This document shows positions 17,338-26,704 of a stretch of DNA of 64,000 nucleotides, piece by piece. Position 1 is the first letter of the stretch, and each line of letters begins with the position of its first letter. Both the position numbers and the translations under genes were made by a program. The notes beneath the pieces are model-generated. The model was not told where the DNA came from and searched no databases. It saw nothing but the letters and a program-made list of their open reading frames with translations. This DNA comes from JAQBVV01 sp965249205 (GTDB taxonomy: Bacteria > Acidobacteriota > Vicinamibacteria > Vicinamibacterales > UBA2999), in contig CBDFLL010000005.1 of assembly GCA_965249205.1 (NCBI GenBank), positions 1,364,001 to 1,428,000 of the forward strand, given 5' to 3'.

Positions 17338-18924
17338 GTGTCCATTGCTCGTCCGTCTCTCGGTAAGCTCACGCCCGAACCGGTGCAGCGGCTCGTCATC
17401 GATGGCGCCAAGCGGTGGCCGCACAAGACTGCCATCGTCGACGGAGATCGGCGCGTGACATTCAGCGAGCTTGACGCGTACACCGACCGCTTCGCGGTCG
17501 CGCTTCAAGGCCTCGGCGTGAGCAAGGGCGATTTCGTGGGCATTCTGGCGCCGAACTGCCTGGAGTTCGAGATCGGTTTCTTCGGCATTCTCAAGGCAGG
17601 CGCGACGGTTACGACAATCAACTCGGGGTACCGGGAACGCGAAATCGCTGCACAGCTGACCGCATCGGGCGCTTCCGTATTAATAGCCCACGACAGTCTG
17701 ATGGAGATGGCGAAGGTGGCCGCGAAGGACACGCCCAGCCTGCAACGATTGATCGCTATCAACGACGGCGCGGACGACGCGGGTTCGTTCTGGGGACTGA
17801 TCGGCGCGGCCTCCGGCGAGCCGACGCCGGTCGAGATCGACCCGGTGCGAGATCTTGCGGCCCTACCCTTCTCGAGCGGTACGACTGGCGTTAACAAGGG
17901 TGTGATGCTCGCCCACGAGAACCTCTACGTGAACGTCCGCCAGGCGGCAGACCGCGACGAGACCAATGCGGTGGTACACGACGACGTCGTGCTCGTACAT
18001 CTGCCACTGTTCCACATCTACGGCATGACAGTGCTCATGCAACAAGCGCTGTACGTTGGGGCGACGCAGGTGATGATGGGTCGCTTTGACATGGCCCTCT
18101 TGCTCTCCTTGATTCAGGATCATCGAGTCACCGTGTTGTACTCGGCGCCTCCGGTCGGCGTGGGCCTATCGCAGACGCCGCTTCTGAGCGACTACGACGT
18201 GTCGTCGTTACGCTTCAGCCTGTTCGGCGCGGCTCCGATGTCGGCGGAGCTGCAGCTGCGCATCGCAGACCGCCTCGGTTGCACGGTGATCCAGGGCTAC
18301 GGCCTCACCGAGACGTCGCCGATCACCCACATGGATTTCGCCGACGAGAGGATGAAGCCAGGGTCCATCGGCCCACCGGTACCAGACGTCGAGCAGCGCG
18401 TGGTGGACATGGAAACAGGACTGGTCGACCTGGGCCCTAACGAGTTGGGTGAACTGCTCATCCGTGGGGCCAACGTAATGCGCGGCTACTACAACCAGCC
18501 CGACGCAACAGCGGCAGCGATCGACGCCGAGGGCTGGCTCTTCACTGGCGACTTAGTAAAGGTCGACGAGGATGGCTACGTGTACGTGTTCGACCGCAAG
18601 AAAGAGTTGATCAAGTACAGCGGCTTCCAGGTACCACCAGCGGAGTTGGAGGGCATCCTCCTGGAACACGCCGCGGTCGCTGATGCCGCCGTCATCGGCA
18701 AAGAGGATCACGAACATGGCGAGATCCCGAAAGCGTTCGTCGTGCTCAAAGCCGGTTCCGCCGCCAGCGACCGCGAGTTGATGGACTACGTCGGCGAGCA
18801 GGTCGCCACGTTCAAGCGCGTCCGCGAGATTGAATTCGTGGACGCCATCCCGAAGAACCCGTCAGGCAAGCTGCTGCGCCGTGTCCTGGTCGAACGGGAG
18901 CGGGCGAGAGCCACGGGAGTCTGA
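17338..18924 (+). CDS. Acyl-CoA synthetase (AMP-dependent ligase, 4-coumarate/fatty-acid type)
   Basis: 528 residues from GTG17338 with an AGGAGG site. The P-loop-like motif is FSSGTTGVNKGVMLAH (A3). YGLTETSP (A5), GWLFTGDLVKVDEDGYVYV (A7/A8 hinge) and the C-terminal PKNPSGKLLRR with the adenylation Lys are intact. Activates a carboxylic acid to its CoA thioester. Between the dehalogenase and the converging SDR/MaoC genes it fits an uptake and beta-oxidation role for an unknown acid. Confidence 0.92.
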   Translation: MSIARPSLGKLTPEPVQRLVIDGAKRWPHKTAIVDGDRRVTFSELDAYTDRFAVALQGLGVSKGDFVGILAPNCLEFEIGFFGILKAGATVTTINSGYREREIAAQLTASGASVLIAHDSLMEMAKVAAKDTPSLQRLIAINDGADDAGSFWGLIGAASGEPTPVEIDPVRDLAALPFSSGTTGVNKGVMLAHENLYVNVRQAADRDETNAVVHDDVVLVHLPLFHIYGMTVLMQQALYVGATQVMMGRFDMALLLSLIQDHRVTVLYSAPPVGVGLSQTPLLSDYDVSSLRFSLFGAAPMSAELQLRIADRLGCTVIQGYGLTETSPITHMDFADERMKPGSIGPPVPDVEQRVVDMETGLVDLGPNELGELLIRGANVMRGYYNQPDATAAAIDAEGWLFTGDLVKVDEDGYVYVFDRKKELIKYSGFQVPPAELEGILLEHAAVADAAVIGKEDHEHGEIPKAFVVLKAGSAASDRELMDYVGEQVATFKRVREIEFVDAIPKNPSGKLLRRVLVERERARATGV

Positions 18925-19026
18925 CATGACCTCGGCGCACACGCAGAGCCGAACGGGAGCGAGACCTCCGGCGGCTAGATCCGCCTTCTGCCCCATTGCG
19001 GCACTGAATGGAAGACGCGAGGCCGA

Positions 19027-19809
19027 TCACTTCGGCGGCAGGCGCACGCCCGCGTCGATTCGAATCGTCTCACCGTTCATATAACTGTTCGTCAGCAACT
19101 CGTACACCAGGCTCGCGAGTTCGTCTGACGACCCGAGGCGCTTGGGAAAGAGCACGCTCTCGCCCAGCTTCGCCTTCAACTCTGCTGGATCCACTCCCTC
19201 GGCGACCATCTTGTCGTAGATGGGCGTGTCAAAGAGCCCCGGAGCGACCGCGTTGACGCGCACGCCGATCGACGAGAGATCCCGCGCGATCGGGAGGGTC
19301 ATGCCCGCGATGCCCGCCTTGGTCGCCGAGTAAGCCGCCTGTCCGATCTGCCCGTCGAATGCCGCCACGGAGGCGAAATTCACGATCGCACCTCGTTCGT
19401 TGTCGACCTGCGTCGTGGTCTTCGACATCGCCGCTGCCGCAAGGCGGGTGCAGTTGAAGGTGCCGATAAGGTTGACGCGGACAACGAACTCGAACTGACC
19501 AAGGTCGAACGGCTCGCCTTGCCGATTGACGGTACGCATCGCGTGTCCGATACCAGCCGCGTTTACCGCCGCACGCAGTGGCCCCATCTCAACCGCCGCG
19601 TCGATGGCCGCCTGCATCTGTTCCGCATCGGCCACATCGGCCTTCACGAACATGCCACCGAACTCCTTGGCGGCGGCGCTCCCCATGCCCTCGTCGAGAT
19701 CGGCGATCAGCACCTTCGCGCCGTGAGCCGCCAGCGTCGCCGCGCACCCGCGGCCGAGACCGGACGCACCTCCTGTCACGAGCGCTGATGCACCATTCAA
19801 GTCGAGCAT
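19027..19809 (-). CDS. SDR, 3-hydroxyacyl-CoA dehydrogenase type 2 (HSD10-like)
   Basis: 260 residues from ATG19809 with a GGGAGGAA site. TGGASGLG cofactor loop, NAAGIG, NFASVAAFDG with catalytic Ser, YSATKAGIAGM (Tyr/Lys) and PGLFDTP are typical of HSD17B10-like NAD enzymes that oxidise short-chain 3-hydroxyacyl-CoA. The C-terminus GETIRIDAGVRLPPK also fits. It is divergent from the MaoC hydratase pair, which would supply its substrates. Confidence 0.9.
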   Translation of the reverse strand: MLDLNGASALVTGGASGLGRGCAATLAAHGAKVLIADLDEGMGSAAAKEFGGMFVKADVADAEQMQAAIDAAVEMGPLRAAVNAAGIGHAMRTVNRQGEPFDLGQFEFVVRVNLIGTFNCTRLAAAAMSKTTTQVDNERGAIVNFASVAAFDGQIGQAAYSATKAGIAGMTLPIARDLSSIGVRVNAVAPGLFDTPIYDKMVAEGVDPAELKAKLGESVLFPKRLGSSDELASLVYELLTNSYMNGETIRIDAGVRLPPK

Positions 19810-19989
19810 GTCGTATTCCTCCCGGGACGGCGTGAGATCGAAGTCTTCATCACATTCATTGCAATGGGTGCTCACCGATGGCTCACACGCCGCGGCCGGT
19901 CGAGCCTGGAGCAAAGTATTCATGATACGCGGCCTCGACGGATGGCCGACCATCCGGCCCGATGTGTTGTATCGTTCCCGTCCAGGCAC

Positions 19990-20115
19990 ATGCGCTTCGC
20001 CCATCCCGACGATCTGCTCGACCATGTCGGCGCCGCACTCGGCGTGAGTGACTGGCTGCAGATCGACCAAGCGCGGATAGACGCCTTTGCCAGAATCGCC
20101 GGCACACCCGTGTAG
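19990..20115 (+). pseudogene. MaoC-like hydratase 1, 5' part, split by ISNCY
   Basis: ATG19990 gives MRFAHPDDLLDHVGAALGVS and continues through WLQIDQARIDAFARIAGTP, the N-terminal hot-dog strand and helix of MaoC enoyl-CoA hydratases. It then hits a TAG made by the ISNCY end. Removing the element and one CACCCG repeat joins it in frame to 21590-21936. Confidence 0.85.
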
Positions 20116-21589
20116 ACACAAAATGTAAATGTCGGGTTTCTCCACATTAGAAATGTCGGGTTTCGGGCACCGTGTATGGCCTGGAGGCCGACATGGACAA
20201 CGAGGGCTACCTGACGATGAGTACGAAGGAACTGCACCGCCTGGAGATTCTGGAGCGTGTGCGGGAACGGCGCCTGACCCAGGCCCACGCGGCCGCACAA
20301 CTGGGGCTCGGGGTGCGCCAGGTCGAGCGTCTGTGCCGGACCCTGCGTCTCGACGGCCCTGGCGGACTGGTGTCCAAGAAGCGCGGCCGGCCGAGCCACC
20401 GACGCTTCCCGCGCGCGCTGCGTGACCACGTCTTGGAGTTAGTGCGGTCTGGCTACCGCGACTTTGGGCCGACCCTCGCGGCCGAGAAACTCCGTGAACG
20501 TGACGACATCCTCGTGTCGGTCGAGACCCTGCGGCGCTGGATGATCGACGCGGCGCTGTGGGTGCCGCGCACCGCCCGATCGCGCCGCGTCTACCAACCG
20601 CGCCACCAGCGCGCCTGCGTCGGCGAGCTGATTCAGATCGACGGCTGCGACCACGCCTGGTTCGAGGATCGAGGCCCGACCTGCACGCTGCTCGTCTATG
20701 TGGACGATGCGACGAGTCAGCTGATGGAGCTGCGGTTCGTCGCCTCGGAATCGACGTTCGACTACTTCGCCTCGACGCAGACGTATCTCAAGCGCCACGG
20801 CAAACCGGTGGCCTTCTACAGCGACCGGGCCAGCATCTTTCGGGCGACGGGCGCGGCACGGCGCCGCGCGGGAGGCCCCACGCAGTTCAGCCGGGCGCTG
20901 GCGGACCTCAACATCGACATCGTGTGCGCGAACGCACCCCAGGCCAAGGGGCGCGTTGAGCGGGCGCACCTGACGCTGCAAGATCGGCTCGTGAAGGAGT
21001 TGCGCCTCCGCGAGATCTCGACGCCCGAGGCCGCCAATGCCTATGCGCCCGCCTTCATGGCCGACTACAACGCCCGATTCGGCAAGCCGCCGAGGAGTGC
21101 GCATGACGCGCATCGCCCCGTCCGCGATGATGAGGACCTCGCGCTGATCTTCACGTGGCAGGAAGATCGGACCATCTCCCAAGCCCTGACGCTCCACTAT
21201 CGACGCGGGGTCTACCTCATCACCCCAGGCCCGCTCACCCGGCGACTGCGTGGGCAGCGCTGTCGCGTGCATGCGGACGCCGACGGTCGCCTCGAGATTC
21301 GTCACGCGGGCCAGCGCCTCCCTTTCACGGCCTTCGAAGAGCAACGGCGGGTCACCCACGGGGACATCGTGTCGAACAAGCGGCTGGGGGCGGTCCTGGC
21401 CACAATCCAGGCCGATCAGCGCACGCGAGACGAGCGCCTCCTGGCCGGCCCGCACCGCACGCTGCGCGAGAAGCAACGGATCAGAACCGCCCGAGCGCGG
21501 GCGGACGCGACGCCGACCAGCCCATAGCGAGTGGCCTACCCGACATTTCTACTTTGCGGAGAACCCGACATTTCTACTTTGCGTTGACA
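20111..21589 (+). mobile_element. ISNCY-type insertion sequence (1479 bp)
   Basis: Flanked by a 6-bp target duplication CACCCG (20105-20110 and 21590-21595). The ends are related inverted repeats: TGTAGACACAAAATGTAAAT at left and the complement of TGTCAACGCAAAGTAGAAAT at right, each followed by GTCGGGT. Each end carries a second internal copy of the GAAATGTCGGGT motif, probably transposase binding sites. One transposase gene fills the interior. Confidence 0.9.
20193..21527 (+). CDS. ISNCY family transposase (HTH plus rve integrase core)
   Basis: 444 residues from ATG20193 with a GGAGG site. The N-terminal helix-turn-helix (about 20-60) includes LTQAHAAAQLGLGVRQVERL. The integrase core has DDE residues in LIQIDGCDHAWF (Asp), AFYSDRASIF (Asp) and QAKGRVERAHLTLQDR (Glu). 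The C-terminal SH3-like region carries basic residues. It appears complete. Confidence 0.9.
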   Translation: MDNEGYLTMSTKELHRLEILERVRERRLTQAHAAAQLGLGVRQVERLCRTLRLDGPGGLVSKKRGRPSHRRFPRALRDHVLELVRSGYRDFGPTLAAEKLRERDDILVSVETLRRWMIDAALWVPRTARSRRVYQPRHQRACVGELIQIDGCDHAWFEDRGPTCTLLVYVDDATSQLMELRFVASESTFDYFASTQTYLKRHGKPVAFYSDRASIFRATGAARRRAGGPTQFSRALADLNIDIVCANAPQAKGRVERAHLTLQDRLVKELRLREISTPEAANAYAPAFMADYNARFGKPPRSAHDAHRPVRDDEDLALIFTWQEDRTISQALTLHYRRGVYLITPGPLTRRLRGQRCRVHADADGRLEIRHAGQRLPFTAFEEQRRVTHGDIVSNKRLGAVLATIQADQRTRDERLLAGPHRTLREKQRIRTARARADATPTSP

Positions 21590-21936
21590 CACCCGAGGCT
21601 CGGCGCCGTCACCTGGGCGCGGAACGGGCGGCCAATGAGCTACCCAGCGGCAGGAGTATCGTGCCCGGCTATCTGTTGCTGTCGCTGTTCCCCCGTCTGA
21701 CGAAGGAATGCCTCGACATTGGTCAGGTTCGCCGTACGCTCAACTACGGCCTCAACCAGCTGCGCTTTACGGCGCCGGTAGCGGTCGGCGCGCGCGTTCG
21801 TCTACGTCAGACGATCAGCGCGGTGGAAAAAGCGAAGGCCGACGGTATTCGTCTGACGCTCGACGGCGTCCTCGAGGTCGAGCATGGCAAACACCCGGCG
21901 GTGGTCGGGCAGACGCTCAGGATCGTCTACCCATGA
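21590..21936 (+). pseudogene. MaoC-like hydratase 1, 3' part
   Basis: In frame with 19990-20110 once the ISNCY is removed: AGTP then EARRRHLGAERAANELPSG. It contains SIVPGYLLLSLFPRL, LNYGLNQLRFTAPV and VGARVRL, the C-terminal hot-dog helix and strands of MaoC hydratases. The substrate-side His of the usual hydratase motif is not obvious. Stop at 21934-21936 overlaps the start of hydratase 2 (ATGA). Confidence 0.85.
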
Positions 21937-22392
21937 TGACGCTCGCCCGGCCTGGCGATCTGGTCGACCGCATTGGCGAGGAACTTCGGAGTCAGCCGCT
22001 GGCGCGAAATTGATCAGTCGACGATAAACGATTTCGCAGACGCGACCGACGATCACCAGTGGATCCATGTCGACACCGAGCGCGCGGCTCGCGAGTCCCC
22101 TGGCGGCTCCACGATCGCCCACGGCTTACTGCTGCTGTCGATGCTGACCGATCTGGAGGCAGACGTCTTCCACATCGAACAACTGAGCCACACCGTCAAC
22201 TACGGACTCGAACGGCTGCGCTTCACCGCGCCGGTGCCCGTCGGCACGCGTGTCCGCTTGCGCCGGTCAATCGCTCATGCGACCAGCAACAATGATGGCA
22301 GCGTGCGCGTGACGTTCGACGACGCGATCGAGATGGAGGGCAGCGAACGCCCGGCGATGGTGGCGCAGACTATCTGGCTGCTTCACCCCTGA
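21933..22392 (+). pseudogene. MaoC-like hydratase 2, frameshifted near codon 18
   Basis: The ATG21933 frame reads MMTLARPGDLVDRIGEEL and then goes out of frame and stops. From about 21984 the next frame continues with GVSRWREIDQSTINDFADAT, then DDHQWIHVD and GGSTIAHGLLLL (the D-x4-H hydratase motif is intact), down to VAQTIWLLHP. One extra T in GAACTTCGGAG explains the shift. A TTG at 21973 could start a shorter protein. Either true decay or a consensus error. Confidence 0.75.
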
Positions 22393-22418
22393 ACCACGAC
22401 CGTCGATCAGGCGGCCGG

Positions 22419-22880
22419 CTACTCTTCCGTGATGTCCGCCGTGATGTCGAGATCGATGCACCTCTTCACGCTGTTCGCCGCAGGGCACTTGTTGGCATGC
22501 GTCGCCAATGCGCGGTCGGCCTTCTCACGGTCGGCCGCCGGAATCCGCAGGCGATAGCGCACACGAATGCGCGTAATTCGCAGCACGTTATCAACCGCTT
22601 CAATGTCGCCTTCGACATCCGCCTGAAGGGACTCTCTCGTCACCGGAATTTGACGCACTACCAGTGCGCCGGCAAGGGTGCCCAGCAGTCAACCACCAAC
22701 GGCACCGACCATATGGTCGAGCGTGGCCGGCACCTCCTCGTCTGGTTCAACTCCGTAGAACTTCTTGATCCCGCCGTGCACGCCGAACCGGATCGGCTCG
22801 TCGAAACCCTCCAGATACGCGTGCCGCAGCGGCCCTTTGATCCGTTCGATCCGCAGCCGGCTGGTATGTATCACTGCCAT
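22419..22880 (-). CDS. OsmC family peroxidase-like protein, candidate selenoprotein (in-frame TGA = Sec64)
   Basis: From ATG22880 (GGAGGA site) the frame runs 63 codons to a TGA at 22691-22689 and then continues, open and conserved, to 22419: 153 residues in all, a normal OsmC length. TGA falls at MVGAVGG(U)LLGTLAGAL, exactly where OsmC proteins carry the peroxidatic Cys at the helix start. The second OsmC Cys is intact (NKCPAANSVKRC). An 8-bp stem with a GGU loop begins 27 nt after the TGA, matching the bacterial SECIS model. OsmC enzymes reduce organic hydroperoxides. Alternative: a TGC to TGA nonsense mutation. The selA/B/C/D genes are not in this window. Confidence 0.72.
22652..22670 (-). 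promoter_or_regulatory. Candidate bacterial SECIS hairpin
   Basis: On the transcript GGCGCACU-GGU-AGUGCGUC forms eight pairs (one G-U) closed by a three-base loop that starts with two G. The loop starts 27 nt after the UGA, within the roughly 16-37 nt window described for bSECIS elements, and lies inside the coding sequence as required. Confidence 0.6.
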
Positions 22881-23063
22881 CAGATCCTCCTGTCTTACAG
22901 CTCTGTCTACCGCGGTCCGCACGATATCGATGAAACTCGTAGCCACTCCGCGGTCGCACCCGGTGTCCCTGGTGCTCAAGGCACGCAGCCGGGCAGGCCG
23001 AGCGTACCTCAGTTCCCAGTGGCCGAACGTCCGGGCACCGTTGACGATCACAACGTCTGTCAT
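22881..23063 (-). pseudogene. Thiolase N-terminal remnant upstream of osmC-like gene
   Basis: ATG23063 has a GGGAG site and encodes MTDVVIVNGART, the classic thiolase start, then loses similarity. A neighbouring frame has a GTL-like piece expected next. The frame is open into the OsmC start but is not OsmC-like. Probably a decayed thiolase start that once led into a longer gene. Confidence 0.35.
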
Positions 23064-23126
23064 GAGAACTCCCGCTGGGGGCCTCCGAGACGCGTTCTTC
23101 GGACGCGCGCCAGTCTGACGCAACAG

Positions 23127-23278
23127 CTAGAGCGCTTTTCAGATAGCCCCTGTACTAACTGGGCGAGTCATAGTACTTCTGCACGCACTGCTGCAACGCT
23201 TCGGTCTTGCCGAATGCCGTAACCATCAATCCGCATTGCGGCTACTCGAACGCCGCACGGTCGCGAAAAGCGCTCTAA
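23127..23278. mobile_element. MITE family C (152 bp, CTAG/CTAA ends)
   Basis: CTAGAGCGCTTTTC at the left faces the complement of TTAGAGCGCTTTTCGC at the right. The interior is non-coding. Ends fit the YTAR rule shared by the other elements. One copy seen. Confidence 0.6.
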
Positions 23279-23312
23279 CCGCGCGGCGCGCGTCGTCTGT
23301 CATGCGGAAATC

Positions 23313-23347
23313 AAAAAAAATGTCCAAGGCGCCGAAACGCCTTGGAC
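23313..23347 (-). terminator. Intrinsic terminator (minus strand) downstream of TonB receptor 1
   Basis: Perfect 10-bp stem GTCCAAGGCG / CGCCTTGGAC with a 6-nt loop. Read on the minus strand it is followed by eight T (the A-run at 23313-23320). Confidence 0.8.
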
Positions 23348-23371
23348 ACTGCGAAACCTCTGTAGAAAAAC

Positions 23372-23401
23372 CGCACGGCCCCTGACGACGGGGGCCGTGC
23401 G
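23372..23401 (-). terminator. Second intrinsic terminator behind TonB receptor 1
   Basis: Eleven-bp stem CGCACGGCCCC / GGGGCCGTGCG immediately after the stop at 23410, followed on the minus strand by TTTTTC. Similar in layout to the terminator of receptor 2. Confidence 0.75.
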
Positions 23402-23409
23402 CGTGAGCG

Positions 23410-26392
23410 TTAGAACGTGAGCCGGAAGCCCACCTGCATGACGCGGGGCGCATACGCGATGTTGCTATTCGTCGACGGCTCGCCGAAGTTCGAGTTGCTT
23501 TCGTCGAGCGTATAGGAACCGAAGTTCTTGTGATTCATCAGATTGAAGATCTCGAACATCCCGTCGATGCCGACCGAGCCGCCCAGCGGAATCCGCTGCT
23601 GGATCCGCATGTCGACCCGATGGATCGGCTCACTCTGGAAGCCGTTGCGCTCGATGATCGTGCCATCAGCCCGCAGCCGCTCTTCCGAACTTCTGCCCTC
23701 GTTGCCGTAGTCGCGGCCCGCCTCTACCTGCCGGCGGTTCCCAGACCCGTAGAAGTAGATCCCGCTCAGCTGGAGGCCCCGGCCGATGTCCCAGATGCCG
23801 TTGGCGGTCAGCCGGCCGCGCTGGTCGGTCGAGGCAAGGCTGTATTCGCCACCCAGGTCCTTCGCCAAGGCGAAACCGGGGGAGCGGCGAGTGATGAGCC
23901 CGTCGCTGCCGATGTACCACTCCATGCGATCCGGCCGCACATCATAGAACCAGGACGCCGTATAGCTGACCGAGGCCTGCCAGTTGTCGCTATAGCGCTT
24001 CGTCAGCGTGAGGTCGGCGCCGTAGTAGTTCGATTCCTGTGCGAGATACTCGAAGTTCACGGTGCCGAACCCTGGCATCGGGCGCCTGGAGATGTCCTGG
24101 AACCGGTAGTTGCGGCCCGTTGCAGGGTTGTACGACAGATTGCCCTGCGTTGACCGCTCCTCGCCCCGGCCGCCGGTGAAGAGGAAGTTGCCCTCGAACG
24201 ACACCAGCGGCGCCAGTTGGTGCTGGAACCCGATCGACGCCTGGTGGGCGTAGGAGGTCTGACGGCCATCGTAGTTGACCTCCTGCCCGAACGAGCGGAA
24301 CACGCAGCCGGCGGCCGAGTTGTTCTGGTCGCAGGCACTCGTGATGGCCTCCTGCGCGGTCGGCCACCGACCCCCGAGCTGGCTCGGCAAGCTCGGTTCA
24401 GAGTTGAACCAGTTCGGAATGAAGTCCGCGCGGCTGTCCGGCAAGACCTGATTCTCGAAGCGCGGGCACACGTCACTGCCGATAAAGCACCTGTAGCCCG
24501 TGGTCTGCTGCACGCCGTCGTTCGGGGCAAAGGCGAAGTAGAGCCCGTACCCGCCACGGATGACCGTCCCGTCGTTGACGCGCATGTTGAAGCCGACGCG
24601 CGGCGCGAAGTTGTTGCGATCGCGCGGCTCGTTGCCGGACTTGAAGGGCAGCCACTCCAGCTGCTCGTTGTGCCCGTTGCTGTCCCAGTCGTAGCGCACG
24701 CCCATGTTCAGCGTGAAGCTGTCCGTCATCTGCCAGTCGTCCTGGTACCAGCCCGCAAAAACGTGCCGGAGGACCGGGTAGATGTGGTCGGTGTCCGTGA
24801 TCCCGTGATTCACGAACCGCGCGAAGTCATTGAACTGTGACAGGTTGTTCCACGTCGACATGTCGGTCCACGTCGCGTTCGGAAAGCTTTGCGCCATCTG
24901 GGCCGCCGTGGCCGAAAACCCGCGCGCGCGAAGATCGACATCGCCCGTGCACCGGAGGCACCAGGTGATGACGTTGTGGAAGCGCAGATAGTCGGCGCCA
25001 AATTTCACATCGTGGCGGCCACCCGCCTCGTACGACGTCGTGAAGTCGTCCCGCACGGTCACGGTGTCCATGCCCAGGCTCAACGGGGTCGTGCCAATGG
25101 TGTAGCCGGAGAACCGGAAGATCGGCGTTCCGCCGTCGATTACCACGTTGTACGGCCTTTCCCGACTTCCTTCCCAGGTATTGACCGCGCCGTAGTCCGA
25201 CCGAAGGTAGTCGGTCACGCCCCCTTTGATCTCGTTCACCGAGGTGCCACCGATGACCGACGTCAGGGTCCAGAACAACTCGTCCCCTTCCCGATCGCGC
25301 CACCGAGCGGCGATCGGGTGGCTGCGCGCCCCGCCGCCGGTAACGAACCGGTTGAGGCTGCCCGAGCCACGGAAGGCAAGGCGCGTCGAGGCCGAGGCCT
25401 GAAAGTCCACACGCGCGAGCCACTTCCGCTGCACGTTGGTGAACTGCAGGTCCCGATTGAACTGGGAAAACACCGCGCCGCGGTTTGCGTAAACGCTGGT
25501 CGTCGGCTGGCGCTCACCCTCGTAGGCCACGAAGAAGTGCAGCCGGTCGGTGATAAGCGGACCGCCGAACGTCCCGCTGAACTGCTGATTCTCGTACGGG
25601 AGCACGCGGTCCGCGACGGAATCCTTCGCGTTAAACGAGTCGTGCCGGAAGTACGCGCCGAAGCTGCCGGCGAAGGTGTTCGTGCCCGACTTGGTGATCG
25701 CGTTGACGATCATGCCGGCCGAGCGCCCCTGCGTCGCATCGAACCGGTTCGCCACCACCTGGAACTCCTGGATGGCATCGCGGCTGTAGCCCGCCTGCTC
25801 GTTGTCGCCGCCCGAGTGGTAGTTGCGCGTGACCTGCTGGCCGTCGACGTTGGTCTGGCTATAGCCCTGCCGGTTCTGCACGTAACCCGCCTGACTCGTT
25901 GCGCCGGGCCCCCGGCGTCAACAGCGCCAGGTCCATCCAGTTGCGGCCGTTGATCGGCAACTCGGCCATCTGCTCCGGGTCGATGTTGGCGCCGACCGTC
26001 GAGGCCGTCGTGTCGATGAGCGGTGCCTCGCCGGTCACCGTCACCGTTTCCTCCAACGTGGCGGGAGCCAGGACGAGCTCGGCTTCGAAAATCTCCCCGA
26101 GCAGCAACTGCACGCCGCTCTGGGTCACCGTCTGAAAGCCCGGCAGCGCCGCCGTGACCTCGTAGAGCCCTGTGCGGACCGGCATCCGGAACTGGCCGGT
26201 GCCGTCGCTGATCCCCTCAAACACGTTCCCCGTCGCCAAATGGATGGCGATCACGGGCACACCGGGCAGCACGCCGCCCGTCGAGTCGACCACCGTCCCG
26301 GCCAACGTCGCTTCCTGCGCGTGAGTGGCTGCGGGCAACGCGACAAACGCAGCGATGACAAGCAACCAACCGCAAATTCTTGACCTGTTCAT
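23410..26392 (-). pseudogene. TonB-dependent receptor 1 (Oar-like), single-base frameshift
   Basis: N-terminal part 26392-25900 has a signal peptide, a carboxypeptidase-regulatory-like domain (ATLAGTVVDSTGGVLPG) and the start of the plug (INGRNWMDLALLTPGA). After RNESGG an extra T at about 25889 shifts the frame. The C-terminal part (823 residues from 25881) carries the rest of the plug (DAIQEFQVVANRFDATQG, SGTNTFAGSFG) and the 22-strand barrel ending in VGFRLTF. The downstream tandem paralogue reads through this site cleanly (SGGYVQNRQG). Without the shift it would be about 990 residues. Outer-membrane uptake of an unknown large substrate. Confidence 0.85.
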
Positions 26393-26472
26393 AAATGCCT
26401 CAACCCCTGATAAAGTAACGGCTTACAGAAACAATAGATAAGATGACCTGGTTTTCCTATTGGTATCCAAAC

Positions 26473-26502
26473 TTCCGTATATCCATGGATGGATATACGG
26501 AA
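26473..26502. repeat. Perfect 12-bp inverted repeat upstream of receptor 1
   Basis: TTCCGTATATCC and GGATATACGGAA with a 6-base spacer ATGGAT, about 80 bp before the start of receptor 1. AT-rich for this genome. Could be an operator or a hairpin in the 5' leader. The rest of 26393-26704 (312 bp) holds only this and the receptor 2 terminator. Confidence 0.5.
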
Positions 26503-26658
26503 ATCTGAAGCCGACCTTAGCGTTTGTTCAGGACCGGCATCGCGCAAGAAGGGATGCCGCGGTGGGTCGCTGGGAAGTCGATACGTTGGTCATCAGCAGC
26601 AGGTGGGAATGCCTTGGACTGTCAAAACTCTGTAGGTAAACCCTCTGTAGAAAAGCCG

Positions 26659-26693
26659 CACGGTCCCTCCCTCCCGGTGAGGGAGGGACCGTG
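26659..26693 (-). terminator. Intrinsic terminator of TonB receptor 2
   Basis: Perfect 15-bp stem CACGGTCCCTCCCTC / GAGGGAGGGACCGTG, followed on the minus strand by GGCTTTTC. It lies 12 bp after the stop of receptor 2. Confidence 0.8.
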
Positions 26694-26704
26694 GTGATGA
26701 CGAA

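Noticed and set aside
21973..21992. Programmed frameshift in MaoC hydratase 2
   Set aside because: No slippery sequence or stimulatory structure is evident; a single extra T is the simpler explanation.
22881..23123. Longer upstream start for the OsmC-like gene
   Set aside because: The extra N-terminus is thiolase-like then degenerate, and ATG22880 has its own GGAGGA site and gives the normal OsmC length.
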